Shown: piece after piece, positions 25,455 through 33,429 of the stretch
How positions within the stretch are numbered: position 1 is the first letter of the stretch
Layout: the number at the start of each line of letters is the position of its first letter
Source of the DNA: a virus
Strand: one strand, 5' to 3'
IMG/VR virus record: IMGVR_UViG_3300021168_000041
Span: 1-50,025 of that record
DNA: 50,025 bases
The notes under the pieces: generated by a model
Seen by the model: only the letters and a program-made list of their open reading frames with translations
What the model was told of the DNA's origin: nothing
Database searches by the model: none
Translations under genes and position numbers: made by a program

Positions 25455-25907
25455 TTAATACGCGAGGCCACTCACCGTTGCGAGGGCGCACAATTCAATG
25501 ACTGCAACCACGGCGGTCGACGTGAACGGCTGGCCCGTGACGGAGTCAACGGCCGTGAACTGCATGCCGACCTGGCACAGCTGCGAGCCGATGTACGGGA
25601 ACGTCATCTGCCACGCGGAAGCCAAAACCTGCAGATACATGGTCGCAGCGAACGCAGGATACGTAAACGGCGAGCCAGCCGAGCCTACAGCGCCGGCCGG
25701 GTTCAATGTGATCGGGCCGCAGTTGGGCAGCACGACACTGTTCGTGATGTCATCGATCTCGATGCTGATCGAAGTCGGAATGACGGGCGTGTTCGTGTGA
25801 TCCACGAACTGCAGATCCATGAAGATGTCCGTGTTCGGGTACGCCTTCACGTTGGCGTACGGCAGAATCGGAGACCCTTGCAGGTATCTGTTGCCTATGA
25901 CGGCCAT
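25455..25907 (-). CDS. Probable structural protein
   Basis: A 150-aa beta-rich protein (PILPYANVKAYPNTDIFMDLQFVD, SISIEIDDITNSVVLP) with a hydrophobic C-terminal end. Pro, Thr and Val are abundant. It has no signal peptide. Its place among small virion genes suggests a minor head or tail protein; it is not recognised. Confidence 0.55.
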   Translation of the reverse strand: MAVIGNRYLQGSPILPYANVKAYPNTDIFMDLQFVDHTNTPVIPTSISIEIDDITNSVVLPNCGPITLNPAGAVGSAGSPFTYPAFAATMYLQVLASAWQMTFPYIGSQLCQVGMQFTAVDSVTGQPFTSTAVVAVIELCALATVSGLAY

Positions 25908-25913
25908 GTCAGT

Positions 25914-25985
25914 TTACCGCCAAGAGCGGTCGAGTCGGATGCCGCAGTAGCAGACACCCAAACGAATTTGAGTGAGGATGATCAT
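25914..25985 (-). CDS. 23-aa micro-ORF
   Basis: An ATG at 25985 overlaps the TGA of the upstream gene (ATGA) and opens 23 codons, starting MIILTQIRLG and containing CYC, ending with TAA at 25916-25914. It fills the whole gap between two genes. The overlap is the only support, so a chance ORF is possible. Confidence 0.35.
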   Translation of the reverse strand: MIILTQIRLGVCYCGIRLDRSWR

Positions 25986-26329
25986 CGCAACCCTTTCATC
26001 TTGCGTTCGCCGCTCTTGCCTTTGAATTCACGCACCGGCCGAGCCGATAGAACGTGCTTCGCGCGAGCGTGGACGGCAGTGTGCTCCGCCGTGGTAATGT
26101 GACCCGAGACCCAGCTGTCTGTCGCGTTGCGCATCGTGCGCTTCGTGTCTTCCTTCACGCGCTGCTTCTCGGTCGGCTCTTTGTAGGACGCCAGCTCTCC
26201 GTGCTGTTGGCCCTGCTCGGTCACTGATTTCTCGCCCTTCGATTTCTTGGCGCGCTTTTTGTCTTGCCCTTTCGGGGTTCTGCTGACGCCGAGGATGGCG
26301 CCGAGCATGGGTGCGATCTCAGCCACCAC
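25982..26329 (-). CDS. Basic unknown protein
   Basis: A 115-aa protein starting at GTG (26329 or 26326), very rich in Lys, Arg and Glu (KKRAKKSKGEKS, KEDTKRTMRN). It ends with GERKMKGLR. It overlaps the upstream frame by 11 bases. The composition suits nucleic acid or acidic-protein binding, but no fold is recognised. Confidence 0.5.
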   Translation of the reverse strand: MVAEIAPMLGAILGVSRTPKGQDKKRAKKSKGEKSVTEQGQQHGELASYKEPTEKQRVKEDTKRTMRNATDSWVSGHITTAEHTAVHARAKHVLSARPVREFKGKSGERKMKGLR

Positions 26330-26678
26330 AGCCTCCTTGTCCTCCAGTCACTTCGAACGCGCTGGTAGCAATCGCAGCGTTGCCGATGAACTGCAGCCAC
26401 GCACCGATTCCTTCGATGTACAGCGTCTGTCCAGCATTCACGCCCAACTGGTTTTGGACTGGCGTGCCTAGCACTTGGGCTGCCGGCGCGGATGGGGCGG
26501 CGGCGTTGCCTGCAGCCCACTTGATGAAACCAGAAACGCCCGCGGCCGCTCCAGCGGCTCCAAGCGCACGAATGCGCCAAGACGTAACGCCTGGTTGACG
26601 GCCGTCGATGACGACCGCGGCCGAGCTATCCACCACGTAGGTGGCGGTCTTCGGTTGGAACGTTGTATCTACACCCAT
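26319..26678 (-). CDS. Ala/Gly-rich probable structural protein
   Basis: A 119-aa protein with a beta-type N-terminus (TATYVVDSSAAVVIDGRQPG) and a Gly/Ala-rich middle, ending in GGQGGCGG. No membrane anchor or catalytic motif. Same style as other small virion proteins nearby; function unknown. Confidence 0.5.
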   Translation of the reverse strand: MGVDTTFQPKTATYVVDSSAAVVIDGRQPGVTSWRIRALGAAGAAAGVSGFIKWAAGNAAAPSAPAAQVLGTPVQNQLGVNAGQTLYIEGIGAWLQFIGNAAIATSAFEVTGGQGGCGG

Positions 26679-26679
26679 C

Positions 26680-26910
26680 TTAAGTCTCCGGGGCTACGTA
26701 CGTGTTTCGTTGACCGTGCGCCCACTTATCCAGCTCTCGCTTGCGATCTTCTCGACCCTCTCGAGTTTTATGCGCGCGTTTGTGAGCGCGTTCATCGGCG
26801 TGCATGAATTCTTTAGCGACCGCAACTGAGGGGCCGTGACCCGAGGATGGTTTAAATCCATGAGCCACAGCCCGCATCAGTTTCGCTTGAGCAGGGGACT
26901 TGCTTGGCAC
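26680..26910 (-). CDS. Small basic conserved phage protein
   Basis: A 76-aa protein from a GTG directly after the upstream TAA (TAAGTG). The N-terminus MPSKSPAQAKLMRAVAHGFKP followed by VAVAKEF and HADE matches a widespread small phage protein type of unknown function. The C-terminal half is highly charged. It could bind nucleic acid or act as an internal protein. Confidence 0.65.
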   Translation of the reverse strand: MPSKSPAQAKLMRAVAHGFKPSSGHGPSVAVAKEFMHADERAHKRAHKTREGREDRKRELDKWAHGQRNTYVAPET

Positions 26911-27153
26911 TTACCGCTCGGTGAGCGCTTTGTCGCCGTGCTTGTCGCCGCGACCGCTCACGGCATCTTTGTAGATGCTGCGCGCGACGCCATTCAACTC
27001 GCTCTCGCCGCCCGAGTCACAAGTGTCGGAGTGCGGAAGTGCGGTCTTCTCGGCAACACCCTTGCGGCTCGCGCCGTGAGTGCCTTCAACGCCGGCTCGA
27101 CGGCCCTTCAAATACTCTTCGCCCTTCATCTTGGCGCTTTCGGATTTACCCAT
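26911..27153 (-). CDS. Small charged unknown protein
   Basis: An 80-aa, Gly/Lys/Glu-rich protein (MGKSESAKMKGEEYLKGRRAG) with an AAGAGGA ribosome site upstream of the ATG. It is predicted to be disordered or helical. Not recognised; it runs directly into the next gene. Confidence 0.5.
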   Translation of the reverse strand: MGKSESAKMKGEEYLKGRRAGVEGTHGASRKGVAEKTALPHSDTCDSGGESELNGVARSIYKDAVSGRGDKHGDKALTER

Positions 27154-27187
27154 GTGAAAAAATTCCTCTTGATTGAATCGAAAGTTA

Positions 27188-27679
27188 TTACGCGGCCGTG
27201 ATGGTGCCAGCGTAGATACTCTGCATGGTGACGGTCGTCGGAGATGTGACGGTCACAATGAACGCGCGCTCGGTGTTGATCGCAAGCGTGTTGGTGCCGG
27301 TGATCGTGACTCCAGTTCCGCCCGTGAGCGTGATCGCGCCCGCGGTGTTGTTGAAGTTCAGGATCGTCAACGTGTAGACCACGTTAAACAGGTTCGGCAC
27401 GCCGGCCGGTGGATTGACGCCCGCGGCAAATGCACCGAGACCTTGCTTGTACGCCGTCGCCACCGCCTGTTGAATCTGCGCGATGATGTTGACTGCGGTG
27501 TCTGTCGTCAGCGCTTGCGCGCCGGCTTGACCACTGAAGCTCGCGTACACATCGCCGGCACCTGCAAGCAGTGTCGCGGAGATCGTGCCACCGTTCTGCG
27601 TGGAGCTGTTGATCTGCGACTGCGGCAACACGGAGACCGCGTTGTAAAAATCGTCTCGAAAGACGCCTAATGCTGTCAT
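27188..27679 (-). CDS. Probable structural protein
   Basis: A 163-aa protein with a helical N-terminal half (DDFYNAVSVLPQSQIN, VNIIAQIQQAVATAYKQGLG) and a beta-rich, Thr/Gly-rich C-terminal half. A GAGGAAATTTC site precedes the ATG. Not recognised; a virion role is likely from the neighbourhood. Confidence 0.55.
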   Translation of the reverse strand: MTALGVFRDDFYNAVSVLPQSQINSSTQNGGTISATLLAGAGDVYASFSGQAGAQALTTDTAVNIIAQIQQAVATAYKQGLGAFAAGVNPPAGVPNLFNVVYTLTILNFNNTAGAITLTGGTGVTITGTNTLAINTERAFIVTVTSPTTVTMQSIYAGTITAA

Positions 27680-27780
27680 GAAATTTCCTCGCGCCTGCGC
27701 GCAATCGAATCGACGCCGCCAATTTTAATTAGCGGATAAGCAGCAGAAAGTGGTTTAACTATCTGCATGAAATCTGGTTT

Positions 27781-27828
27781 CTAACAATCCGCCCCGCTGC
27801 CGTCTTCGGTGAGGTAGTGGAAGATCAT
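27781..27828 (-). CDS. 15-aa micro-ORF after the tailspike
   Basis: ATG at 27828 overlaps the tailspike TGA (ATGA) and opens 15 codons (MIFHYLTEDG...) to a TAG at 27783-27781. The remaining 100 bases to the next gene show no longer frame. The overlap suggests coupled translation, but the peptide is very short. Confidence 0.3.
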   Translation of the reverse strand: MIFHYLTEDGSGADC

Positions 27829-29501
27829 GGCGTGGTCAACGCGGTCCAAGTAGTGCCGCTGCCTGCTGATGTGTTGACGTAAAGACGCGCGCCAGCAGCA
27901 CCAGTGGTGTTGCTGTAGATCGAACCTTCTGCGGCTGATAACGTCGGCGGTCCGGTCCCGAAGAACACACCAAGATTTGCCGTGGAACTGACGAGTGTTC
28001 CGCACGCCACATTACCGCCAGCAGAAAGCGCGCTTCCCGTGGCCGAGGTGAACTGTGCAGTAGATCCCCCTGGGCCGTTTAAACTGAATGTTCCAGCGCC
28101 CGCGGGATGAGTTAGACGGAAATTACCGGAGCCGTCGATATTCAGGCCCCAAATATTCGTGTTGTCGGTCAGAACAGCGTGCGCGCTGTTAGCATTCATC
28201 AGCACCAGAGAGCGAGTGCCGACGTTAGCAACTTGACCCAGCGCCGCTGATTCCTGACTTGCTTGGCCAATGACCATGCCAAGTGCTACGGGAAGTTGCA
28301 TCGCGCCGTTCGTGTCATGCCAGAAGCATCGACAGCCAGCGTCCATCGTCGGGAAGGCTATGCCGTTGTTAGAATCAGCAGAGAAGAAGACGTTCTGCGT
28401 CGGATTGTAGCCAGTACCAAGTGTCGCATTACCTTGGATAACGATAGCGTTAGTAATCGTTGTATCGCTGAAATGGTCAATGATATTGCCGTCGCAGGAA
28501 GCCTTATAGCCACGGAAAAGCATCGAGGCTGCGGTGGTACCATTGGCCCTATAGTTGATGCAATTCATCACGCGATTGTTGTCTGCGTCGTCCAGTAGGT
28601 AGCCGATGCCAGAGCTATTTGAAGTTGTTCCATCGGTTAGACCGACGCAGTTGATGAGCATGTTGAACGACGAGTTTCCCTGCGGAGTAGTCTGCGGACC
28701 GAAGCTCGTAAACCAGAATCCATGCGCCTTCTTCGCTGCGACACTATCGAAACAACGGTAGTAGCACTGCGTGAAGATGTTGTGCTGCGTGTCAACGACC
28801 TGCAACTGTCCTTGCTGAAGTGTCGTCGTCAGATAGGCAGCCGTGATCGGATTGAGAACGTAAAGCTGGCTGAACTGGCTGGACTTAACCGAAGTAACCC
28901 TTAAGCCAAAGCCTGCGCCATTGTTGGCTTGCAGGAACATTCTCGATACGCCAACGCTAGATATGCCGTTGAGTAATGCGCCGGCCGGGGAGATGACATC
29001 GATCATCGCCGCGGTAGGTGCAGACCCGCCTGCCCACGTTAGAGTCGTAGCAGCTTTTTGCGCCGTACCGCCAAATTCAATGTATGTTCCACCTGCCCCA
29101 ACTAGCGTCACATTGGAACTATTGATGACTAAGCCGACACCGCCTGTGCCGATCCTATAGTTTCCTGCCGGGACCTGTACTTCTGTCGATCCACCTGCTG
29201 TAGCGTTGACAGAATTAATTGCCGCATTGATAGCCGCCTGAAGGCCAGCAGTTGAATCAGTCGTGTTAGTCGGATCAACCCCTGCGAAGTCGAGCACGCT
29301 CACCGTTTGCGCGAGCTTCGCTGCTACTGTCTCCGGGATAGAGCCAGCAAATGGGGGGTTATAAATTATCGAAGCTGCTCCGCCGCTACCGGCGCTGCCG
29401 TACAGGTCGTTGAAATTGTTTTCACACTTATCGAATGCAGATTTCGAAGAATCTCCGCGTCCGCTATTCGCTGGCGTCGTAACGAGATGCTGCTGTGTCA
29501 C
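27825..29501 (-). CDS. Tailspike with beta-helix (pectate-lyase-like) domain
   Basis: The 558-aa protein starts with GTG overlapping the upstream TGA (GTGA). After a short N-terminus comes a typical tailspike entry: VSVLDFAGVDPTNTTDSTAGLQAAINAA at about 67-94, then VQVPAGNYRIG. These are signatures of right-handed beta-helix spikes that bind or cleave surface polysaccharide. The body (about 110-420) is a run of short beta turns with many Asn, Gly and Ser, and the C-terminus is Gly/Thr-rich. It lies far from the fibre pair at the left end, so the phage seems to have two receptor-binding sets. Confidence 0.82.
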   Translation of the reverse strand: MTQQHLVTTPANSGRGDSSKSAFDKCENNFNDLYGSAGSGGAASIIYNPPFAGSIPETVAAKLAQTVSVLDFAGVDPTNTTDSTAGLQAAINAAINSVNATAGGSTEVQVPAGNYRIGTGGVGLVINSSNVTLVGAGGTYIEFGGTAQKAATTLTWAGGSAPTAAMIDVISPAGALLNGISSVGVSRMFLQANNGAGFGLRVTSVKSSQFSQLYVLNPITAAYLTTTLQQGQLQVVDTQHNIFTQCYYRCFDSVAAKKAHGFWFTSFGPQTTPQGNSSFNMLINCVGLTDGTTSNSSGIGYLLDDADNNRVMNCINYRANGTTAASMLFRGYKASCDGNIIDHFSDTTITNAIVIQGNATLGTGYNPTQNVFFSADSNNGIAFPTMDAGCRCFWHDTNGAMQLPVALGMVIGQASQESAALGQVANVGTRSLVLMNANSAHAVLTDNTNIWGLNIDGSGNFRLTHPAGAGTFSLNGPGGSTAQFTSATGSALSAGGNVACGTLVSSTANLGVFFGTGPPTLSAAEGSIYSNTTGAAGARLYVNTSAGSGTTWTALTTP

Positions 29502-29827
29502 AGCTGACTATCCGCCACGTTCGGAGATTCCTGGTCCGCGGTCCACACCTGCGACGTGTTATCATCGGCGTAGACTTGATCAGCAGTGCGTGCGCTGACT
29601 GCGGCGTTCGAGAGTCCCGCCTTGATAGTCCGGCCGTTCTTCGCGTCGAATACGTCCGTGCCGTCGCGCGACGCGTTTGAAAGATTCACGAGCGGCGACT
29701 TCGGCTGAGCGACGGGTACGGCGCCGCCGCCGTTCGCGCCCCAGGTGTCGCCACCCATCTGGACCAACGCGAATACGTCAGGGTTCGGTGTCAGCGTCTG
29801 ACCGCCGTTCGCTACTGTGCGGGCCAC
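29498..29827 (-). CDS. Low-complexity virion-type protein, cluster member 5
   Basis: A 109-aa protein starting at GTG directly after the TAA of the upstream gene. It has GGDTWGANGGG, then NASRDGTDVFDAKNG and a polar C-terminus. The composition (Gly, Asn, Ala, Thr) resembles the four preceding proteins. Not recognised. Confidence 0.5.
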   Translation of the reverse strand: MARTVANGGQTLTPNPDVFALVQMGGDTWGANGGGAVPVAQPKSPLVNLSNASRDGTDVFDAKNGRTIKAGLSNAAVSARTADQVYADDNTSQVWTADQESPNVADSQL

Positions 29828-30307
29828 TTACATCCCTGAGAGGTTGGGTGCGTTCGCCGGATACGTGACAACGTTCGCGACACGCGCCGTAGCCGACTGC
29901 GTGATGCTCGCGGCGGGTGACGGCACCTGCGGGCTCGCGCCGCCGTTCGACGGAATGAATCCGCCCTGGCCGTAAGTCGAATCGCACATGAGCACCTGAC
30001 CGCGAGACATCTTCGCCATCAGCGAGTCGCCGCCCGCGTTGCCGCCCTGATTCGCCGGACCCGCCCCCTGCAGCGTGGTTGTGTCCTGCAGGTTGGTCGG
30101 AATAAGACCGGACGAGATTTGCGTGTGCGTCAATTGCTGTACCGGGTTCTGTGGCGTGCCCGGCTCGGTGCCGAAGCAGTTATCCTGCAGGCCGCCAGGG
30201 TTCGGGTTGCCTTGCATCTGCGCGCCAAGCGGCGCCGCGCCTGGCATGCCTACGGATGTGGCGAAGGAGTCGGGGTTTGCGGTCGGTGTCCAGAACGTGT
30301 TTGCCAT
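29828..30307 (-). CDS. Low-complexity virion-type protein, cluster member 4
   Basis: A 159-aa protein rich in Gly, Asn, Pro, Gln and Thr, with a central GGDSLMAKMSRGQVLMCDS block that resembles GGDT and SRGE motifs of its neighbours. No membrane segment or enzyme motif. Probably structural, but not recognised. Confidence 0.5.
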   Translation of the reverse strand: MANTFWTPTANPDSFATSVGMPGAAPLGAQMQGNPNPGGLQDNCFGTEPGTPQNPVQQLTHTQISSGLIPTNLQDTTTLQGAGPANQGGNAGGDSLMAKMSRGQVLMCDSTYGQGGFIPSNGGASPQVPSPAASITQSATARVANVVTYPANAPNLSGM

Positions 30308-30308
30308 C

Positions 30309-30782
30309 TCAGCCCCCGTATACCGTCGCAGCGGTCGGCTGCGTGAACGTGTTCATTGGCTGCTGCGTCGAAGCCTGGCTGGCCTCGCCGGATGTCGGTC
30401 CTTCGGTTTGGTTCGCGCCGCCGGCACCAAAACTCTGTCCGCCGTTCGCATCGCTGTTGAGTGTGTCGCCGCCGACTTGCGTACCGGAACCGTTACGATC
30501 ACCGGACGACAACGCGTCCGCCACCGTGCGACCGCCTGGGCCAGTGCCGGCGCCCGCCTGAGACGTCACACCGTAGCCCGACCCTTGCAAGTTAAGCGGC
30601 AGCGTGGCGCGCGACGCGGACGCGAGAACGGTGTCACCGCTCGCGTTGTTCGAGTTGGGCGGGAAGAGACCCACGCCAGGATTCACTGGTTGCAGTGTGG
30701 CGCCTATGGCGTTGCCGGGCTGCGTGCCTTGGAAGGGGGTGGTGTTGAGCGGCGTGCCGCCCGGAGTTCCGAATATGGTCAT
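30309..30782 (-). CDS. Low-complexity virion-type protein, cluster member 3
   Basis: A 157-aa protein of Gly, Thr, Asn, Ser and Ala with NNASGDTVLASASRATLPLNL and GGDTLNSDANGG segments. The start lies inside the end of the upstream gene (overlap of four bases). It is predicted to be extended or beta; not recognised. Confidence 0.5.
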   Translation of the reverse strand: MTIFGTPGGTPLNTTPFQGTQPGNAIGATLQPVNPGVGLFPPNSNNASGDTVLASASRATLPLNLQGSGYGVTSQAGAGTGPGGRTVADALSSGDRNGSGTQVGGDTLNSDANGGQSFGAGGANQTEGPTSGEASQASTQQPMNTFTQPTAATVYGG

Positions 30783-31309
30783 CCCTGAAAAATTCCTGTA
30801 AGTAACGTCACGTTCGCTGTCGTGGTCGAGCCGGAGAGCGGCGCACTGACTACCGATTCGTTGTTAAACGGTGTCGGGCCGGTCGAGAGACTGTCGTTCG
30901 CGTTCGCGATACCGTCAACGAACACTTGGTTGTTGACACCCATCGTAGTCGTGACGACGTTGTTGTTTGCATTCGGCGGCACGGCGACGCCGAGGTTCAC
31001 CTGCATACCGTTGCCGGATGTCAGCGCCTCGTCCAACGTCACGCCGTCACCTTGGAGCGCGCTGACGCCAACGCTAACGGCCTGACCCGCGATGGTCGCG
31101 AGCTGCGCGTTACGCGGGATGATACCGCGCGCCATTGCCTCAAGCACTGGCATCTGTACGCCTGTCGCTTGCATACCGCCAGCGGTAGGCTGCGTGGTGG
31201 GCTGCTGAATGAAGCCTGCGCTGGGCGCCTGCGCACCGTTTGCCGCGCCAAAGTTCGGGTTCAGCGGTTGACCAACAACGATGCCGTCGGTCTGGCCGTA
31301 GATTGCCAT
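30779..31309 (-). CDS. Low-complexity virion-type protein, cluster member 2
   Basis: A 176-aa protein with MPVLEAMARGIIPRNAQLATIAG in the middle (compare MAAVSRGEISLNQTYRVAG in the upstream protein) and long Asn/Thr/Val-rich beta stretches. The shared (M/A)A.(S/A)RG motif suggests distant paralogy within the cluster. Confidence 0.5.
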   Translation of the reverse strand: MAIYGQTDGIVVGQPLNPNFGAANGAQAPSAGFIQQPTTQPTAGGMQATGVQMPVLEAMARGIIPRNAQLATIAGQAVSVGVSALQGDGVTLDEALTSGNGMQVNLGVAVPPNANNNVVTTTMGVNNQVFVDGIANANDSLSTGPTPFNNESVVSAPLSGSTTTANVTLLTGIFQG

Positions 31310-31311
31310 TC

Positions 31312-31800
31312 TTAATTGCCGCCGTATTGGATCGGGTTCGCGAGCGCAGCCGACGGGTCGGACGCCATCTGCTTGGGATCCAGGAGCTGTGAGCCGCCGA
31401 AGTTGGTCGAGGAGTTGCCCGAGCCCGTCGACACCGCCGCGCCGAGGCCGCCGGTCCCCGACACCACGGCCGAGATACCGACGCCGTTGCCGGCGCCGAC
31501 GCCGGGCCCTGAGACCACGCCGATACCGTTCGTTGCGTTCTGCGGCACGCCCTGGCTTATGGCTTGCAGCAGCGTGGGGTTGCCGTTCGCGTTGCCGACT
31601 CCGCCTAGCCCTGCGACACGGTAGGTCTGGTTCAGCGAGATCTCGCCGCGCGATACCGCGGCCATGATCGACTCGAAGCTCGCGTTGTAGAACGCGGGAT
31701 ACGCGACGCCTTGCTGCCCGACCATCGGGCTGTTCACGCTGGTGGGCGGACCAATCGGCGGAACGCCGAGCGGGCCGGCGCCGTTATTACCCCATGTCAT
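31312..31800 (-). CDS. Low-complexity virion-type protein, cluster member 1
   Basis: A 162-aa protein, the first of five similar small genes. A TAGGAG site lies about seven bases before the ATG. The sequence is Gly/Asn/Ser/Val-rich, with FESIMAAVSRGEISLNQTYRVAG as its most ordered block. No known family. Because the five are adjacent and overlapping, they are probably made in a fixed ratio as parts of one assembly. Confidence 0.5.
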   Translation of the reverse strand: MTWGNNGAGPLGVPPIGPPTSVNSPMVGQQGVAYPAFYNASFESIMAAVSRGEISLNQTYRVAGLGGVGNANGNPTLLQAISQGVPQNATNGIGVVSGPGVGAGNGVGISAVVSGTGGLGAAVSTGSGNSSTNFGGSQLLDPKQMASDPSAALANPIQYGGN

Positions 31801-31820
31801 GAGAGACTCCTATGCGTCAT

Positions 31821-31839
31821 AAAACAGGCGCTAAGCCTG
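31821..31839 (-). terminator. Weak terminator-like hairpin
   Basis: On the minus strand CAGGC, a five-base loop and GCCTG are followed by TTTTAT. The stem is only 5 bp. It lies between the micro-gene chain and the five-gene cluster, so partial termination or processing is possible. A second small stem (GTACC/GGTAC) is next to it, and the 100 bases here contain no convincing gene. Confidence 0.3.
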
Positions 31840-31935
31840 ATAAGGTACCTTTTACGGTACACTCGGGTCTCTCACCACCCGTTCAAAATTCATCCCCAGT
31901 ATTGACGCGCCCTGGAGGACCGGCTACCGGTTCAG

Positions 31936-32088
31936 TTACGAGACGCCGCCGCCAATCGCTTTGAATAACATCGAGCCGATGGCAAACAGCAACTGATTCG
32001 TGCGGGCTAGTTCCGCCGCGACGATCAGCAACAAAGCCAGCGCAGAAACGCGGTACACCGCGGTGCATGCGTGACGTAAAAAATTCAT
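31936..32088 (-). CDS. 50-aa membrane micro-protein
   Basis: ATG at 32088 overlaps the TGA of the upstream gene (ATGA), and the frame ends with TAA at 31938-31936. After a basic N-terminus (MNFLRHA...) comes a hydrophobic stretch (SALALLLIVAAEL) and a second weaker one (LLFAIGSMLF). It is likely to be a small inner-membrane protein. The function is unknown; a lysis-control or exclusion role is one possibility. Confidence 0.5.
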   Translation of the reverse strand: MNFLRHACTAVYRVSALALLLIVAAELARTNQLLFAIGSMLFKAIGGGVS

Positions 32089-32351
32089 ACTCGTTGCTCC
32101 AGCACGGCCTGCGCCCTGCGTTTATCACCCGCTACCGCTGCGACGCAGTGGCCGCGCCACGTCGGAAATTGGCCGACAAGGTGCATGAGCACGTCGATCA
32201 TCGGTGCGAAGATCTTGCCGCGCAATTTACCTTCGAGAAGCGCGGAGCCGGCGCGTCCGGACATTGATTCGCCGGGCTGGCCGCCAGTTATAGCGGACCC
32301 GAGGATGTCGAACGCGAACACAAGATTGAAAACGTAGCCGCTCATCGACAT
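32085..32351 (-). CDS. Small conserved phage protein
   Basis: The 88-aa product starts MSMSGY after an AGGGAG site (spacing five). It has a semi-hydrophobic helix (VFNLVFAFDILGSAITGG), then GQPGESMSGRAG, a pattern I associate with small uncharacterised phage proteins. A longer in-frame opening upstream belongs to the neighbouring genes. It overlaps the micro-gene before it by ten bases. Confidence 0.6.
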   Translation of the reverse strand: MSMSGYVFNLVFAFDILGSAITGGQPGESMSGRAGSALLEGKLRGKIFAPMIDVLMHLVGQFPTWRGHCVAAVAGDKRRAQAVLEQRV

Positions 32352-32488
32352 TGGCTCCCTACGCGCACCTTGAAGCCGTGCGCCTTCATCATGATCAAAT
32401 TCTCGTGGAGCATCGTGATCAGACAGTACGCTGTTTTCCAGCGCTGCTGCACATCGCTCCACACCTGGAACTTCAGGCGGCCGTTCAT
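32342..32488 (-). CDS. 48-aa unknown protein
   Basis: ATG at 32488 overlaps the TGA of the 62-aa gene (ATGA); TGA ends the frame at 32344-32342. The sequence (MNGRLKFQVWSDVQQ...) is balanced in charge and looks like real coding, with a helix containing LITMLHENLIMMKAHGF. Not recognised. Confidence 0.5.
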   Translation of the reverse strand: MNGRLKFQVWSDVQQRWKTAYCLITMLHENLIMMKAHGFKVRVGSQCR

Positions 32489-32673
32489 AGCGCGTCCAGC
32501 TCGTCGCGAATCTCTTCGCTGTCCTGGCCGAGGCGCCGCAGCTTGTCGCCCGTGTAGGTGCCGCCACCCTTGTCGTTGACGGCGCCGCCGAGTGTCGCGA
32601 AATCTTTGACCGCGTCGACTGGCAGTGTCGCCACATCAAACGCGGTCTTCAGGAGTTTGCCGAAGACGCTCAT
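32485..32673 (-). CDS. 62-aa conserved phage protein
   Basis: Starts MSVFGKLLKTAFDVATLP at 32673, overlapping the previous stop as ATGA. The pattern TLPVDAVKDFATLGGAVND, then KLRRLGQDSEEIRDELD is one I recognise as a common small uncharacterised phage protein. The hydrophobic helix and acidic tail suggest a membrane-surface or assembly role. The frame is open 18 codons upstream, but the ATGA start fits better. Confidence 0.62.
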   Translation of the reverse strand: MSVFGKLLKTAFDVATLPVDAVKDFATLGGAVNDKGGGTYTGDKLRRLGQDSEEIRDELDAL

Positions 32674-32741
32674 AGCAGCGCCAGTAGTCGAGCGAGCAGC
32701 CGGCGCTTGGCCGCGCGGCGCCGCCATCTCTTGCGGTTCAT
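32670..32741 (-). CDS. 23-aa arginine-rich micro-protein
   Basis: ATG at 32741 overlaps the upstream TGA (ATGA), and its own TGA overlaps the next ATG (ATGA). The peptide begins MNRKRWRRRAAKRRLL and ends in a Leu/Ala stretch. It is strongly basic and amphipathic. The two-sided overlaps are the main support. Confidence 0.4.
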   Translation of the reverse strand: MNRKRWRRRAAKRRLLARLLALL

Positions 32742-32824
32742 AGCCTACTCCACAGATACATACCGTTCAGCGTGCCGAGCACGAAGCCGACGAAGAACGT
32801 GATGAATATCACCGCGAGGATCAT
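32738..32824 (-). CDS. 28-aa single-span membrane micro-protein
   Basis: ATG at 32824 overlaps the HTH gene TGA (ATGA). The product is one hydrophobic helix (MILAVIFITFFVGFVLGTL...) with a short polar end. The next micro-gene overlaps its stop. It resembles the tiny membrane proteins that modulate holins or host membrane proteins, but no function can be assigned. Confidence 0.45.
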   Translation of the reverse strand: MILAVIFITFFVGFVLGTLNGMYLWSRL

Positions 32825-33132
32825 CGGCGCTTCTTCCATCGCTCCAGCGTGCGTTGCACGGTGGCCGTAGCGTTTTGGACTTCGTCTATGTACCACAGAA
32901 TGCAGCCGTCTATGCGCACGGGCAGCGGCGCCATCTTGCGCGCGAGGAGTCGGCCCAGCTCGCCGTGGCTGCACTTGAAGAGCACCGTCAGGTTCTCTCG
33001 GGTGTACATGGCCGGCGGCTCTTTGCGAGGTGCCGGCGGTAGCGTGTACGGTACGAAGGGCTTCTGCGGAGTCTTTGCGTCTGCCCATGCCGCTTCGAGC
33101 GCGTCAGCCGCTGATGCCGGAATCTCTGTCAT
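32821..33132 (-). CDS. Helix-turn-helix protein, first gene of the left arm
   Basis: The 103-aa product starts MTEIPASAADALEAAWADA. Residues 43-85 (YTRENLTVLFKCSHGELGRLL, then MAPLPVRIDGCILWYIDEV) resemble the AlpA/excisionase-type winged helix-turn-helix that binds DNA. The frame is open to 33366, but the upstream part lies in the palindrome-rich region. Being first in the leftward operon and next to the divergent control region, it may regulate transcription of one or both arms. The ribosome site is weak. Confidence 0.5.
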   Translation of the reverse strand: MTEIPASAADALEAAWADAKTPQKPFVPYTLPPAPRKEPPAMYTRENLTVLFKCSHGELGRLLARKMAPLPVRIDGCILWYIDEVQNATATVQRTLERWKKRR

Positions 33133-33429
33133 TGGTTTCACCAGGGGCGAAGTTGAAGTCCCCTCCACCCCAGTTAGTGCAAAAAAGGGGTGTGCTGTGA
33201 GAATTATGGAATATGACGATGCTGACGATGGTTCCTGCTCTTGGCCGCTGGACCTAACCAATTTCCAACCCCGGCGCGACGATGCGGAGGTAACCGAGAC
33301 TTCCGATCCCTTAGGGGGTTTCGCGATATCCCCAAGCATTATGACAGCATGGGGGTACCCCCGCACCCGACGGCCAGCAGCCAGGCAGCGGGCAGCGGCC
33401 CAGGTCGACCACGATATGGGCGTATCGTG

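Noticed and set aside
31883-32128. 81-codon minus-strand frame
   Set aside because: It crosses the 50-aa membrane gene that is linked by ATGA and has no ribosome site or protein-like sequence.
32352-32639. Upstream extension of the 88-aa gene to 184 aa
   Set aside because: The extension overlays two other well-linked genes and has a poor composition; the ATG at 32351 has a proper ribosome site.
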